In this document: positions 8,401-15,312 of the stretch, piece by piece
How positions within the stretch are numbered: position 1 is the first letter of the stretch
How the letters are laid out: every line of letters starts with the position of its first letter
Source of the DNA: Bombiscardovia nodaiensis
GTDB taxonomy: Bacteria > Actinomycetota > Actinomycetes > Actinomycetales > Bifidobacteriaceae
NCBI GenBank assembly: GCA_033127725.1
Contig: AP026798.1
Location: 806,001 to 870,000 of the forward strand
Reading direction: 5' to 3'
Length of the DNA: 64,000 nucleotides
Position numbers and translations under genes: made by a program
Notes under the pieces: model-generated
What the model was told of the DNA's origin: nothing
Database searches by the model: none
What the model saw: the letters and a program-made list of their open reading frames with translations, nothing else

Positions 8401-10072
8401 GACCCTGACGGACTTGACAGTTTCGGAACTGGTCGCTGTTCTCCAGCACATCCACGATGTGGCTGCTAAGGAGCACTTGCAGGCCCGACAACTCTGGTTG
8501 GACCCCGTACCTGCACTGTTGAAAGTGGAAGAGCTGAGGCAGAAGGCCGATGAAAGTGCCCCCGCTAGGGCTTTCGAGCTCAACCCGATTGTTGGTGTAG
8601 TCGATGACCCAGCTCGGCAGCAACAGCACATACTCACCCTGCCGTTGAGCCAGGAAGGTAACGCCATATTTTATGGTGGTCCCGATTCTGGGGTGGAATC
8701 AGTCCTTGCTGCCATACTGTTTGATCTGGTGAGGACACACTGTGCCAAGGACTGCAACATATATGCGCTCGACTTCGGCTCGGAAACCCTCAAAGCCTTC
8801 TTGCCAGCGCCGCAGATGGGAGACGTGGCTTGCGCAGGTGAGGATGAGAAAATGGCGAGGCTGCTCCACATGTTGGTCCAGCAGATGGTCGATCGTCGCC
8901 GGAAACTATCGTCCTACGGTGGTTCATACTCCAGGTATGTGGTTGAGCACGATGATATGCCCTCTGTTCTCCTGCTCGTGAATGGTATTGCGGTGTTTGA
9001 GGAGCTCTATGAAAGCCTTGAACAGCAGCTGCTACAGATTTCGCGTGACGGATTGAGGGTGGGAATTTATGTGGTCTTAGTGGCCGGATCGCCCAATGAT
9101 GTTCATATGCGCTTAAAAACGAACTTTAAGCAGAACTTTGCCTGCGGGCTGAGTGATCGAAGCGCTTACATGGATGTGTTCGGGTCCATGCACAACATGG
9201 TGCCTCCCAGCGGCTATGCCCGTGGGCTAGTGAAGTTTGGGGAGGAGCTGTTCGTCTTCCAGGGCGCTCAAATTTTGGGCAGAGATGCAGACGAGTTCAC
9301 GTACGCGAGTGAGCAGTGCCAACAGCTAGCAGCAGAGAGTACGAGCGGCGGGGCTCAGGATGTGCAGCTCATGCCCGATGTGGTGGATGCCCAGTACCTG
9401 CAGGGCAGGAGTACCCCTGCTGTACCTGTTCCCTTTGGTGTGTATGAGGATAACTTACAGCTAGCTGGGTTTGACTTCGACAGCAACCTTATCAACAGGG
9501 TGGTTACCACCAACCCCCGCGAGTTGAGGATGTTCGTAGAAAGTCTGCTGCCATTTGCGGCTGCTCACTGGGATTGTCAACTGTCCTTTATCGACGCTGC
9601 GCACTTGTGCGAGCAGCTGCCCTCGTGCTGCGAGTATCAGACTGCGGACGACACTGAGGCCCTGGACTGGTTCAGTGCCTTGGGCGCCAGAAAAGCAGAT
9701 TTGACCCGCCAGCAGCTAGTGGTCGTGACGGGCATCTCTTTACTCATGGCCAGGGGGGCGAGCAATTCGGTGGAAGCTTTCAAGAATCTGTTGCGCGACT
9801 TGCGCAGGCAGGACAAGATTTGCTTCCTGCTGGTTGACACTGCCAATGATGTTCTGTACAACTCGGAGGACTGGTTTGCCCGCCAGTCTTCTGACCACAG
9901 TGGTTTGTGGCTGGGCATGGGGGCTGACACTCAGGTGAAGCTGGTAACGGTGTACGGTTTGGGCGAAAAGATTGACCCCAAGGCCAAGGCTCCTTACGGC
10001 TACCTAATTACTGAGGGCGCTCCACGCAAGGTGAAAGTGCTCATGGATACCACTCAAGATTTACAAGAATAG
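5498..10072 (+). CDS. essC: EssC-type T7SS ATPase (FHA plus FtsK/SpoIIIE domains)
   Basis: This 1524-residue membrane ATPase is the motor and specificity component of T7SSb. ATG 5498 is chosen because GAGGAG lies about 5 nt upstream; the GTG at 5492 overlaps that site. An FHA domain (about residues 100-190: IGRSSES, VSDAHAQ, LGSSNGSFVNG) is followed by two membrane helices (about 268-287 and 296-318). FtsK domain 1 has an intact Walker A (GTTGSGKS, about 712-719) and Walker B (FIVADE, about 831). Domain 2 shows GGPDSGVES where a P-loop should be, and domain 3 has no P-loop, so only domain 1 looks catalytically complete. The length matches EssC (about 1480 residues). It follows the WXG100 gene and leads into the DUF4176 gene 14 bp downstream. 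Confidence 0.93.
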   Translation: MLLTMLNEGRIATLSLPDKPAGMHWIESSDGGSHRRYAFVEAREGEWVLSPVKGVHMSDQGGQSIGQATLSTDGDCSFELTDGSSGLSLIARSGGRGDTSFHIAGFSTDAVVTIGRSSESTFSYDSPYVSDAHAQLTFAHQEFAIMDLGSSNGSFVNGHRIAPQTSCELSPGDCIEVLGLIITIGNRFISYNEPQGLTVHSEGIFQAYREPEPEADQESLDTADGGDEADYFYPAPRFKKSVEPFAVTVDPPPEAHEPDKTSVAMKIGPSLVMVLGAIASGAFMLMQSQRSGGSLVSSMPMMVMAASMIVGSVLWPVLSTRIENRQMLVDNRIRRQRYAEYLDQIRKQIATEAAQQKTILEENRITTEDCAHRVLQHDPRMMDRTSAHDDFLELRLGLGTMPMAADITYPDEHFSIEKDDLSQVVYQLAREPKDIVDAPISVNMRKHQIVGLSGPLEETRTFLDGLVVQIASLHSYEDVKLVLLHDEQDSEQWSWARSLPHLFTNDKQGRFLATNLSAASELGLQLGRIVEERRGQEGQNAKVALPHFVIICSSKELMDKADFIQDLARNPVDGFTLVCQSVERKDLPKQCTAIIELGKGQGKLFDVDDVSGRGQEFVADAYADEATCVSFSHALATVHLDLAASTSSLPDTLSFLDMYEAGNVEQLNVRARWQEAKAAETLAARVGVTPQGEPFYLNLHESFHGPHGLIAGTTGSGKSEFIITWILSMCIEFSPEEAAFVLIDYKGGGLAGAFDNSRGKLPHLAGTITNLDGSAIKRSMVSIQSELKRRQALFNEAREVAGGDNVDIYRYLQLYREGKVHEACPHLFIVADEFAELKAQEPDFMNELISAARIGRSLGVHLVLATQKPSGVVNEQIWSNSKFKISLKVSDEADSKELLKRPDAAELTQAGRFYMLVGYNELFALGQAAYAGGKYTPKAQYAPAVDNAVVLVSDTGRALSSAKARPSVTLTDLTVSELVAVLQHIHDVAAKEHLQARQLWLDPVPALLKVEELRQKADESAPARAFELNPIVGVVDDPARQQQHILTLPLSQEGNAIFYGGPDSGVESVLAAILFDLVRTHCAKDCNIYALDFGSETLKAFLPAPQMGDVACAGEDEKMARLLHMLVQQMVDRRRKLSSYGGSYSRYVVEHDDMPSVLLLVNGIAVFEELYESLEQQLLQISRDGLRVGIYVVLVAGSPNDVHMRLKTNFKQNFACGLSDRSAYMDVFGSMHNMVPPSGYARGLVKFGEELFVFQGAQILGRDADEFTYASEQCQQLAAESTSGGAQDVQLMPDVVDAQYLQGRSTPAVPVPFGVYEDNLQLAGFDFDSNLINRVVTTNPRELRMFVESLLPFAAAHWDCQLSFIDAAHLCEQLPSCCEYQTADDTEALDWFSALGARKADLTRQQLVVVTGISLLMARGASNSVEAFKNLLRDLRRQDKICFLLVDTANDVLYNSEDWFARQSSDHSGLWLGMGADTQVKLVTVYGLGEKIDPKAKAPYGYLITEGAPRKVKVLMDTTQDLQE

Positions 10073-10086
10073 AGAAGGAGAACAAG

Positions 10087-10455
10087 ATGGAACATACCGA
10101 GTTTGTGCCCTTGGGCAGTATCTGCCAGGTGAAAGAGTTTGACTTCAAGGTCATGATTATTGCGCGTGCTGTGGCCTTGCAGTTCGAGTCTGGTCCCCGG
10201 TACTTTGACTACGGGGGCTGCCTGTATCCGCAAGGGTTGATTGGCGACAAGGTTGTCTACTTTAATGCTGACTCCATTACTGCACTCTTTCATCGTGGGT
10301 TTACCGATCAGGCCGACAGCGATTACGTGCAGGCCATGAGTGCGGAACTTGAAGGGGTTCACATGCCGAAGGGTGTGCCTACTGAGACTGAGGGACACAT
10401 GTCACAAGGCGCAGGTGAGCAGGAAGATAAGGAGGAGAGCGATGGCCGAAATTAA
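10087..10455 (+). CDS. DUF4176-like protein of the T7SS locus
   Basis: This 122-residue protein has the pattern LGSICQVK near the start, a central MIIARAV, then YFDYGGCLYPQGLIGD and VVYFNADSI. From memory this matches the DUF4176 family, which sits beside EssC and LXG genes in Firmicutes and has no known biochemical role. The tail after residue 90 is acidic and low-complexity. ATG 10087 follows GAGAAGGAGAAC. The 3' end overlaps the next start by 14 bp, implying translational coupling. Confidence 0.75.
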   Translation: MEHTEFVPLGSICQVKEFDFKVMIIARAVALQFESGPRYFDYGGCLYPQGLIGDKVVYFNADSITALFHRGFTDQADSDYVQAMSAELEGVHMPKGVPTETEGHMSQGAGEQEDKEESDGRN

Positions 10456-10708
10456 GGTTCAGGAGCAAAGCGTCACAGAGGTCAGCAGCACTTTGGAGGG
10501 GGCTTCGACGTCCCTGCCGAGAAGCGGGCAGGTGGATACGAGGGGGAGTCAGGCTCCGACGATTGCTGAGTTTCATCATCAGATGGGTAGGATTTCGCGG
10601 TTGGTGGCCCAGTATGGTGATTTTTTGCGGCGGGATATTCAAACGCTGGACAAGGCTGTGGAGACGATTCAGGAGACTGATGAGCGTATTGCGCAGGATG
10701 GTCAGTAG
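10442..10708 (+). CDS. Small helical T7SS protein (TIGR04197/DUF5344-like)
   Basis: This 88-residue soluble protein begins at ATG 10442 behind a very strong site (AAGGAGGAG). It reads inside the previous ORF's last 14 bp. The N-terminal half is Ser/Thr/Gly-rich, and the C-terminal half is a helix with the pattern DIQTLDKAVETIQETDERIA, like the partner/effector proteins encoded before LXG genes (B. subtilis YwqI type). Its likely job is to pair with a helical partner and guide the LXG protein to the ATPase. Family assignment is by resemblance only. Confidence 0.65.
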   Translation: MAEIKVQEQSVTEVSSTLEGASTSLPRSGQVDTRGSQAPTIAEFHHQMGRISRLVAQYGDFLRRDIQTLDKAVETIQETDERIAQDGQ

Positions 10709-10751
10709 TGGTGTGTGGTTGCTGGTTGTACTGGTGTGAGTGGAAGGAGTG

Positions 10752-10862
10752 GTGATGGTGAATTTGTGGGGTCATCCTGATTTGGGTGGGTATGCGTGTA
10801 GTGGGTTGCCTGAGGGTGAGTTGCGGGCTCGGTTGGATGTGTTTAATCATGCTCAGGTGGTG
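10752..10862 (+). repeat. 111-nt direct repeat, copy 1
   Basis: This stretch is identical, base for base, to 13996-14106. It covers the start codon and first 36 codons of two paralogous membrane-protein genes on either side of the LXG gene. Identity then stops abruptly, which points to recent duplication or gene conversion. Confidence 0.95.
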
Positions 10863-11663
10863 GGTTTGTCTGCTGTTTCGGTGGTGTGTGGTTATGCGGC
10901 TGCGTTGAGTATGGGTCAGCCGTTGCTTGCTGATCCGCATGATGATGCTACGTCGATGGTTCAGGGGCTTGGTTTTCTTGTGCTTGCGGTGGTGTGTTGG
11001 TATATTGCGTTTTGTAGTTCGCCGCGGCGGTTGCGGTTGGGGCGTGTGTGGTGTCCGGTGGTGATGGTGTTGGCGGTGGTGTTGGTGGTGCGTTCGTTGC
11101 TGTTGTGGGTGGGGAGGGCGAGTGTGCTTGAGTTGGTGACGGAGTTGTTGCTGTTGTTGGCTGCGGTTGGGGTGTTTTGGTTGACTGGTCGTGTGGATGT
11201 GGCGGTGGATCCTGGTTTGCCGCAGGCTGGCTGGGATGGTCCTGGTATGTACCGGCGTGCGGTGTGTATGCTCACTGCTTCGGGTTTAGCGTTTCCGCCG
11301 ATTGCTGTGGTCTTGATGTGGGCGTCTGAGATGATGGTGGCTGTTGATCCGAATGGTAGTTTCACTTCGGGTATACCTTCGTGGTGGCTTTTGGGTGTTG
11401 ATTATCTGCTTATGGCTGTGGTGATTGTGGTGTTTTCGGTGTTGGCTTTGTGGGCGGCTTTGCATCCTTCTAATCGGGTGTTGGTTGTGAGTAAGTGGTT
11501 GTCTCGTGTGGCCTTGTGGTTGGCGGGTGTCTTGTGTGTGGTGTCGGTGATTGCCTTGCATCAGGATAAGCGGTTTTTGGGTCTCGCTGTGGAGGCTTTG
11601 TTGATTCCTGTTGCTTTGTGTCCGTTTATGTTGCGGTTAATTCGAAAGGTGGTGGAGCATTGA
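10755..11663 (+). CDS. Polytopic membrane protein, paralog A (upstream of LXG gene)
   Basis: This 302-residue protein has about eight hydrophobic segments. ATG 10755 is chosen over GTG 10740 because GGAAGGAG lies just before it. The soluble N-terminus (MVNLWGHPDLGG, SGLPEGELRARLDVFNH) and a central loop (VDPGLPQAGWDGPGMYRR) are shared almost exactly with paralog B at 13999, while the membrane segments between them differ strongly. The C-terminus (ALHPSNRVLVV, QDKRFLG, RKVVEH) is again shared. The codon use is GTG/TTG/GGT-rich and C-poor, unlike EssC. The stop overlaps the TTG start of the LXG gene (TTGA). Function is unknown; a membrane immunity protein or export accessory is plausible. Confidence 0.75.
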   Translation: MVNLWGHPDLGGYACSGLPEGELRARLDVFNHAQVVGLSAVSVVCGYAAALSMGQPLLADPHDDATSMVQGLGFLVLAVVCWYIAFCSSPRRLRLGRVWCPVVMVLAVVLVVRSLLLWVGRASVLELVTELLLLLAAVGVFWLTGRVDVAVDPGLPQAGWDGPGMYRRAVCMLTASGLAFPPIAVVLMWASEMMVAVDPNGSFTSGIPSWWLLGVDYLLMAVVIVVFSVLALWAALHPSNRVLVVSKWLSRVALWLAGVLCVVSVIALHQDKRFLGLAVEALLIPVALCPFMLRLIRKVVEH

Positions 11664-13522
11664 GTTTTATTGTGTATGGTGAGGACATTGACCGTTTGTT
11701 GTCCTCGGTGAGTTCTTATTACCAGCAGGTGGAGAAAGCGGTGTCGGCTATTGGTGGTGGTGTGGATTCCTTGTCGTCCTTGGAGGGGTTTACTGGTGCC
11801 ACGGCTGAGAGTGTGAAGGCGTATTTTGCTGAGGTGCATGGGTCGGTTTTGCAGGCTATGGTGTCTTTGCTGCGGGAGGCTTTGACTCGTGCCGGTCTCT
11901 ATGATCATGGGTATTTTGCGATTGATGCGGCTAAGTCTTTTCATCTGGAGGATGGGACTTTAAGTAGGGTTAGTAATCAGGTGGGTGGTTTTCGTCATCA
12001 GGCTCAGGATTTGTCTGATGGTGTGCAGCGCGCGTTGATGGGTGTGGCGGATTTGCTGGATGTGCCGGTGCCTTCGGTGGCTGCTGCTGATAGGAGTTTG
12101 GGTGCCAGTCTCGCTCTTGTTGTTGATACCTTGGATAAGGTTCAGGCGCATGAGTCGGCTTCGCAGCGTTCGGTGGCTGACTTGGATGAGTTTTGTCATG
12201 TGTTAGAGGTTTTGCTGGGTCGGCTTTCGGCGCATCCTACTGGTGGTGTGGGCTATCAGCCGGGGTCGGTGGCTGCGCTTGAGGAGTTTAAGCCTGTGGT
12301 GGATAGGCTTGTGGGCTCTCAGCAGTATGTGAAGGATTATGCTCCAGTCTTGCAGGAGGCGGATGCTGACTGGCAGGCTAGAGCTAAAGCCTGGCAGCAC
12401 GACGAAGCGGTCGAAAGCAGAAGGAATGAAGGAATCCTGCAGCTAATAAATGGAGGTGTGGGAGTAGCCATTGACCTTGCTGCCATATTCCTTTGTGAGT
12501 TTGCAGGGCCTGCTGCTCCTTTAGTGGTGGCAGCAGCGGTAGCTGATTTGCCTTTTAGCGCATCTGAGGCTGTTGAGGGTGGAGATAAGGTTAAGTTAGC
12601 TCATAGTGGTGATGCGGATTCTTTGGCTTTTAATCCAATGAGGGATTGGGCTTTTGGTGGGGATCAGCAGTCATATGATGTGGCTAATGCGTATGTGCAG
12701 GTGGCGGGTATTTTTGTTGGCGGTGTTGGTGCTGCTGATGCTGCTGCTAAGAATGCTGTCATTCTGGGTATCAGTGGTAAGGATTTGAAGGTTTTTAAGA
12801 CTGTTGAGACCTTGCAAGCGCTGAGCATTGATGCTACCGGTAGCATTGTCATTCCCCAAGCGGTAACTATGCTCCAGGAGAAGTATTTCGGTAACTCTCC
12901 TGTTGCTCAGCAGGCTGGGAGGCTGGTGGGTACTCTACTGGGTGGAGGCTTCTTAAAGATAAAGATTAAGACCGGTGGTGAGCGTGATGTGCAAAGTATG
13001 AAGTCGGCGCTGGGCCGTCATATTGCTGATCCGAATAAGGGTAGCCATGTCCACCAGTCTCCTGGTATTGCGCATGATTTCAAGCCTGTTGACTTGAGTG
13101 GTGGTGTGGGCGGGCATGATGCGCCTCCATCTGAGCATGTGTCTGCTCCAGTTCCTGCTCCTGCTCAGGCTCCGGCTCCAGTTCCTGCTCCTGCGCCTGC
13201 TTCGGATGGGTTGGCTGCTGAGCATGTGTCTGCGCCGGTTGTTCCGCCGGAGTATGTAGCGCCTCATATATCTGGGCCTGTTCAGGAGGGGGTTGCTCCT
13301 GTTCCTGATCATGTGTCTGCTCCTGTTGTTCCTCCCGCGCCTGCTGCTCCTCCGGTTCCTGGCCCTGTCCCGGGTGGGTCTCTTCCTCTTCCTGATCATG
13401 TGTCTGCGCCGGTTCCGGCTCCGGTGGAGGGAGAGCCTTTTGCACTGAAGACTGCTGGGGATGCTGCAAGCGGTCGGGTGAAAGAGCCAACGCTGGCTCC
13501 CAAGTCTGGCAAGGAGCGGTGA
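11660..13522 (+). CDS. LXG-domain T7SS effector with Pro/Ala-rich repeat tail
   Basis: This is a 620-residue protein. TTG 11660 is chosen because it overlaps the upstream stop (TTGA) and AGGTGGTGGAG lies just before; the ORF extends further up but without a site. Residues 1-270 are long amphipathic helices with the pattern of the LXG domain (SFIVYGEDIDRLL at the start, GFTGATAESVKAYF near residue 45, then coiled-coil-like spacing), the export module of T7SSb toxins. Residues 275-430 contain Gly/Ala-rich hydrophobic stretches. The last 150 residues are Pro/Ala/Val-rich with the unit EHVSAPV or DHVSAPV repeated five times. No known toxin fold is visible at the C-terminus. It is followed by a YwqH-like gene and paralog B. 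Confidence 0.8.
   Translation: MSFIVYGEDIDRLLSSVSSYYQQVEKAVSAIGGGVDSLSSLEGFTGATAESVKAYFAEVHGSVLQAMVSLLREALTRAGLYDHGYFAIDAAKSFHLEDGTLSRVSNQVGGFRHQAQDLSDGVQRALMGVADLLDVPVPSVAAADRSLGASLALVVDTLDKVQAHESASQRSVADLDEFCHVLEVLLGRLSAHPTGGVGYQPGSVAALEEFKPVVDRLVGSQQYVKDYAPVLQEADADWQARAKAWQHDEAVESRRNEGILQLINGGVGVAIDLAAIFLCEFAGPAAPLVVAAAVADLPFSASEAVEGGDKVKLAHSGDADSLAFNPMRDWAFGGDQQSYDVANAYVQVAGIFVGGVGAADAAAKNAVILGISGKDLKVFKTVETLQALSIDATGSIVIPQAVTMLQEKYFGNSPVAQQAGRLVGTLLGGGFLKIKIKTGGERDVQSMKSALGRHIADPNKGSHVHQSPGIAHDFKPVDLSGGVGGHDAPPSEHVSAPVPAPAQAPAPVPAPAPASDGLAAEHVSAPVVPPEYVAPHISGPVQEGVAPVPDHVSAPVVPPAPAAPPVPGPVPGGSLPLPDHVSAPVPAPVEGEPFALKTAGDAASGRVKEPTLAPKSGKER
13130..13425 (+). repeat. In-gene repeats encoding [ED]HVSAPV units
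   Basis: The 3' part of the LXG gene carries five copies of the codons for H-V-S-A-P-V separated by Pro/Ala-rich spacers of unequal length. Such a tail could vary in copy number by recombination between units and may act as a cell-wall-spanning or flexible linker. Confidence 0.75.
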
Positions 13523-13565
13523 AATGTTCAATAAGTTTGTCTTGAGAGGAATTGAGAGGTGAAGT

Positions 13566-13979
13566 ATGTCCAGTGATCTTGAAGATGTGCAGCGTCAGAT
13601 GGATGCGGAGCGCCAAAGGATGAGTAATGCTCAGACTGAGAACGAGATTTACGATGGGCAGATAGAGCGTTTGCAGAAGGCGTGTGATGCGGTGCAGGAT
13701 TATTTTAAGTTGGCTAAGGATTTTACTGGTGCTGTTCAGCACTATGACTTAGGGGATAGTTGGCGGGGAGATACTCGTGAGCGTTTCGATAGTCAGCTTG
13801 ACCAGGCTGGTCAGGATGTGAGCCGGTATGCGGATGGGGTGTTGTTGGCTTACCGGTATTTGCGTGATGAGATTACACGGTTGGAGAATAAGGAGAATGA
13901 TAATAGGGGCTTGATTGGTAGGGCGAGTTCTGCCTTGAATAATTTGAGTAATTGGTTTCAGAAGCTTACGAATGGTTGA
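13566..13979 (+). CDS. DUF5082/YwqH-like helical partner protein
   Basis: This 137-residue protein starts at ATG 13566 behind GAGAGGTG. It is predicted to be two long helices with a central LGDSWRGDTRERF turn, a W-x-G motif, near residue 63, and a second coiled-coil-like region (RDEITRLENKENDN). In B. subtilis, YwqH (DUF5082), YwqI (DUF5344) and the LXG toxin YwqJ are encoded together; the present set resembles that trio with the order changed. It probably acts as an LXG-associated chaperone or targeting factor. The stop overlaps the extended frame of paralog B. Confidence 0.7.
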   Translation: MSSDLEDVQRQMDAERQRMSNAQTENEIYDGQIERLQKACDAVQDYFKLAKDFTGAVQHYDLGDSWRGDTRERFDSQLDQAGQDVSRYADGVLLAYRYLRDEITRLENKENDNRGLIGRASSALNNLSNWFQKLTNG

Positions 13980-13995
13980 TGAGGAGAGGGGTGGT

Positions 13996-14106
13996 GTGAT
14001 GGTGAATTTGTGGGGTCATCCTGATTTGGGTGGGTATGCGTGTAGTGGGTTGCCTGAGGGTGAGTTGCGGGCTCGGTTGGATGTGTTTAATCATGCTCAG
14101 GTGGTG
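13996..14106 (+). repeat. 111-nt direct repeat, copy 2
   Basis: This stretch is identical to 10752-10862. It covers the 5' end of membrane paralog B. Together with further shared blocks in the middle and 3' end of the genes it makes a mosaic pattern. Confidence 0.95.
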
Positions 14107-14895
14107 TGGTTGTGTGTGTATGGGATGGTGTGTTTTTACGCGGTGGCTCCTGCGTTTTGGGTGTGTATGCAGGTGTCGACGCGGACGAAGGCGAATTGGT
14201 TGGCGGTGTGCTCGATGCCGTGTTTGGTGGGGTTGACAGTTGTCCTGTTTTATGTGGCATTGTGCAGCTCGCCGCGTCGGTTGAGGATTGCTCAGTGGTG
14301 GTTGAAGGTGTGTGTGGCGGTGGTTGTGGTGGATGTGGTGTTGGTGGTGTGGTCGTGGCGGGGGGTGAAGAGCTTGTGGGTGTTGGGGTTGATGGGTGGT
14401 GTGTTGGTGTTGGTGGCTGGTGCGTTTTGGTTGACTGCTCGTGTGGATGTGACGGTGGATCCTGGTTTGCCGCAGGCTGGTTGGGATGGTCCGGGTATGT
14501 ACCGGCGAATGGTGTGTGCTCTTACTGGTTTGGGTTTAGCGTATCCGCCGATTGCTGTGGTTTTTATGGTCACGTCTTGGATGCTTTTCGGTATTGGAAC
14601 GGCTCGGTCGTTATCGTGGCCTGTATTTGCTGATAATTTACTAGTTGCTGTGGTGATTGTGGTGTTTTCGGTGTTGGCCTTGTGGGCGGCTTTGCATCCT
14701 TCCAATCGGGTGTTGGTTGTGACTGAGTGGTTGTCTCGTGTGGTCGTGTGGTTGGCTGGGTTCTTGTGCGTGGCGTCGTTGATTTTTCTACGTCAGGATA
14801 AGCGGTTTTTGGGTGTGGGGTTGGAGATGTTGTTTGTCACTGTTTTGATTTGTTCTCTTGTGAAGATTGGGGTTCGCAAGGTGGTGGAGCATTGA
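13999..14895 (+). CDS. Polytopic membrane protein, paralog B (downstream of LXG gene)
   Basis: This 298-residue protein has about eight hydrophobic segments. ATG 13999 is chosen because GAGGAGAGGGG precedes it; the in-frame ATG at 13972 lies inside the upstream gene. The first 36 residues, the loop VDPGLPQAGWDGPGMYRR, and the C-terminal ALHPSNRVLVV / QDKRFLG / RKVVEH blocks are the same as in paralog A, while the membrane segments at residues 37-140 and 180-225 are very different. The coding strand is strongly C-poor. It ends with the same AGCATTGAGTTTTAT found where the LXG gene starts after paralog A, but here no LXG gene follows. Confidence 0.75.
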   Translation: MVNLWGHPDLGGYACSGLPEGELRARLDVFNHAQVVWLCVYGMVCFYAVAPAFWVCMQVSTRTKANWLAVCSMPCLVGLTVVLFYVALCSSPRRLRIAQWWLKVCVAVVVVDVVLVVWSWRGVKSLWVLGLMGGVLVLVAGAFWLTARVDVTVDPGLPQAGWDGPGMYRRMVCALTGLGLAYPPIAVVFMVTSWMLFGIGTARSLSWPVFADNLLVAVVIVVFSVLALWAALHPSNRVLVVTEWLSRVVVWLAGFLCVASLIFLRQDKRFLGVGLEMLFVTVLICSLVKIGVRKVVEH

Positions 14896-14915
14896 GTTTT
14901 ATCTGTGGGGTGGTT
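14885..14915 (+). pseudogene. Vestigial LXG-gene start after paralog B
   Basis: The sequence GTGGTGGAGCATTGAGTTTTAT at the end of paralog B is the same as at the end of paralog A, where it contains the ribosome site and TTG start of the LXG gene. Here the frame reads only MSFICGVVV before a stop. It is best read as the scar of a deleted or replaced LXG gene, or as a by-product of copying the paralog with its 3' flank. Confidence 0.5.
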
Positions 14916-14946
14916 GTTTGAGTTGGTGTGAGTGAAGGGAGTGGTT

Positions 14947-15312
14947 ATGGGGTATCGGTTGATGGATGATGCGGGTCCTTTTCGGTTTAGGGTTGATTAC
15001 GAGGGGTTTAAGCAGTATTTTCATGGGGCCAATGACCGATATGTTCGTAAGTTGGGGTTAGTGGGTGGTGTGGCTGCTGCACCTTATGGGCTTATTCAGC
15101 TTTGGAATTTGATTGATTTTTTCCGTGGTGGGCATCCGTTTGATGATTTTAGTGATGGGGTGGCTTGTGTTGGGATGATTTTGTTGTGGTTGTTTTTTCT
15201 GTGTTTGTTGGTGCGTCCGGTGTTTTTGTTTGTGTTTCGTCGTGGTGATGTGGCTGATTTTTTGGGTTTTTGGGTGTTGAGGGGGTTGAGGGTGTGGATC
15301 CTCGGGGGTTGA
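14947..15312 (+). CDS. Small membrane protein of the LXG region
   Basis: This 121-residue protein begins at ATG 14947 behind GAAGGGAG; GTG 14932 overlaps that site. A soluble N-terminus (GYRLMDDAGPFRFRVDYEGF) precedes two hydrophobic helices (about residues 40-60 and 70-95). The leader (GGTGTGAGTGAAGGGAGTGG) resembles the leader of paralog A, so the promoter-proximal sequence was probably duplicated too. The 3' end reads into the lipoprotein gene. No family was recognised. It may be an immunity or accessory protein. Confidence 0.6.
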   Translation: MGYRLMDDAGPFRFRVDYEGFKQYFHGANDRYVRKLGLVGGVAAAPYGLIQLWNLIDFFRGGHPFDDFSDGVACVGMILLWLFFLCLLVRPVFLFVFRRGDVADFLGFWVLRGLRVWILGG

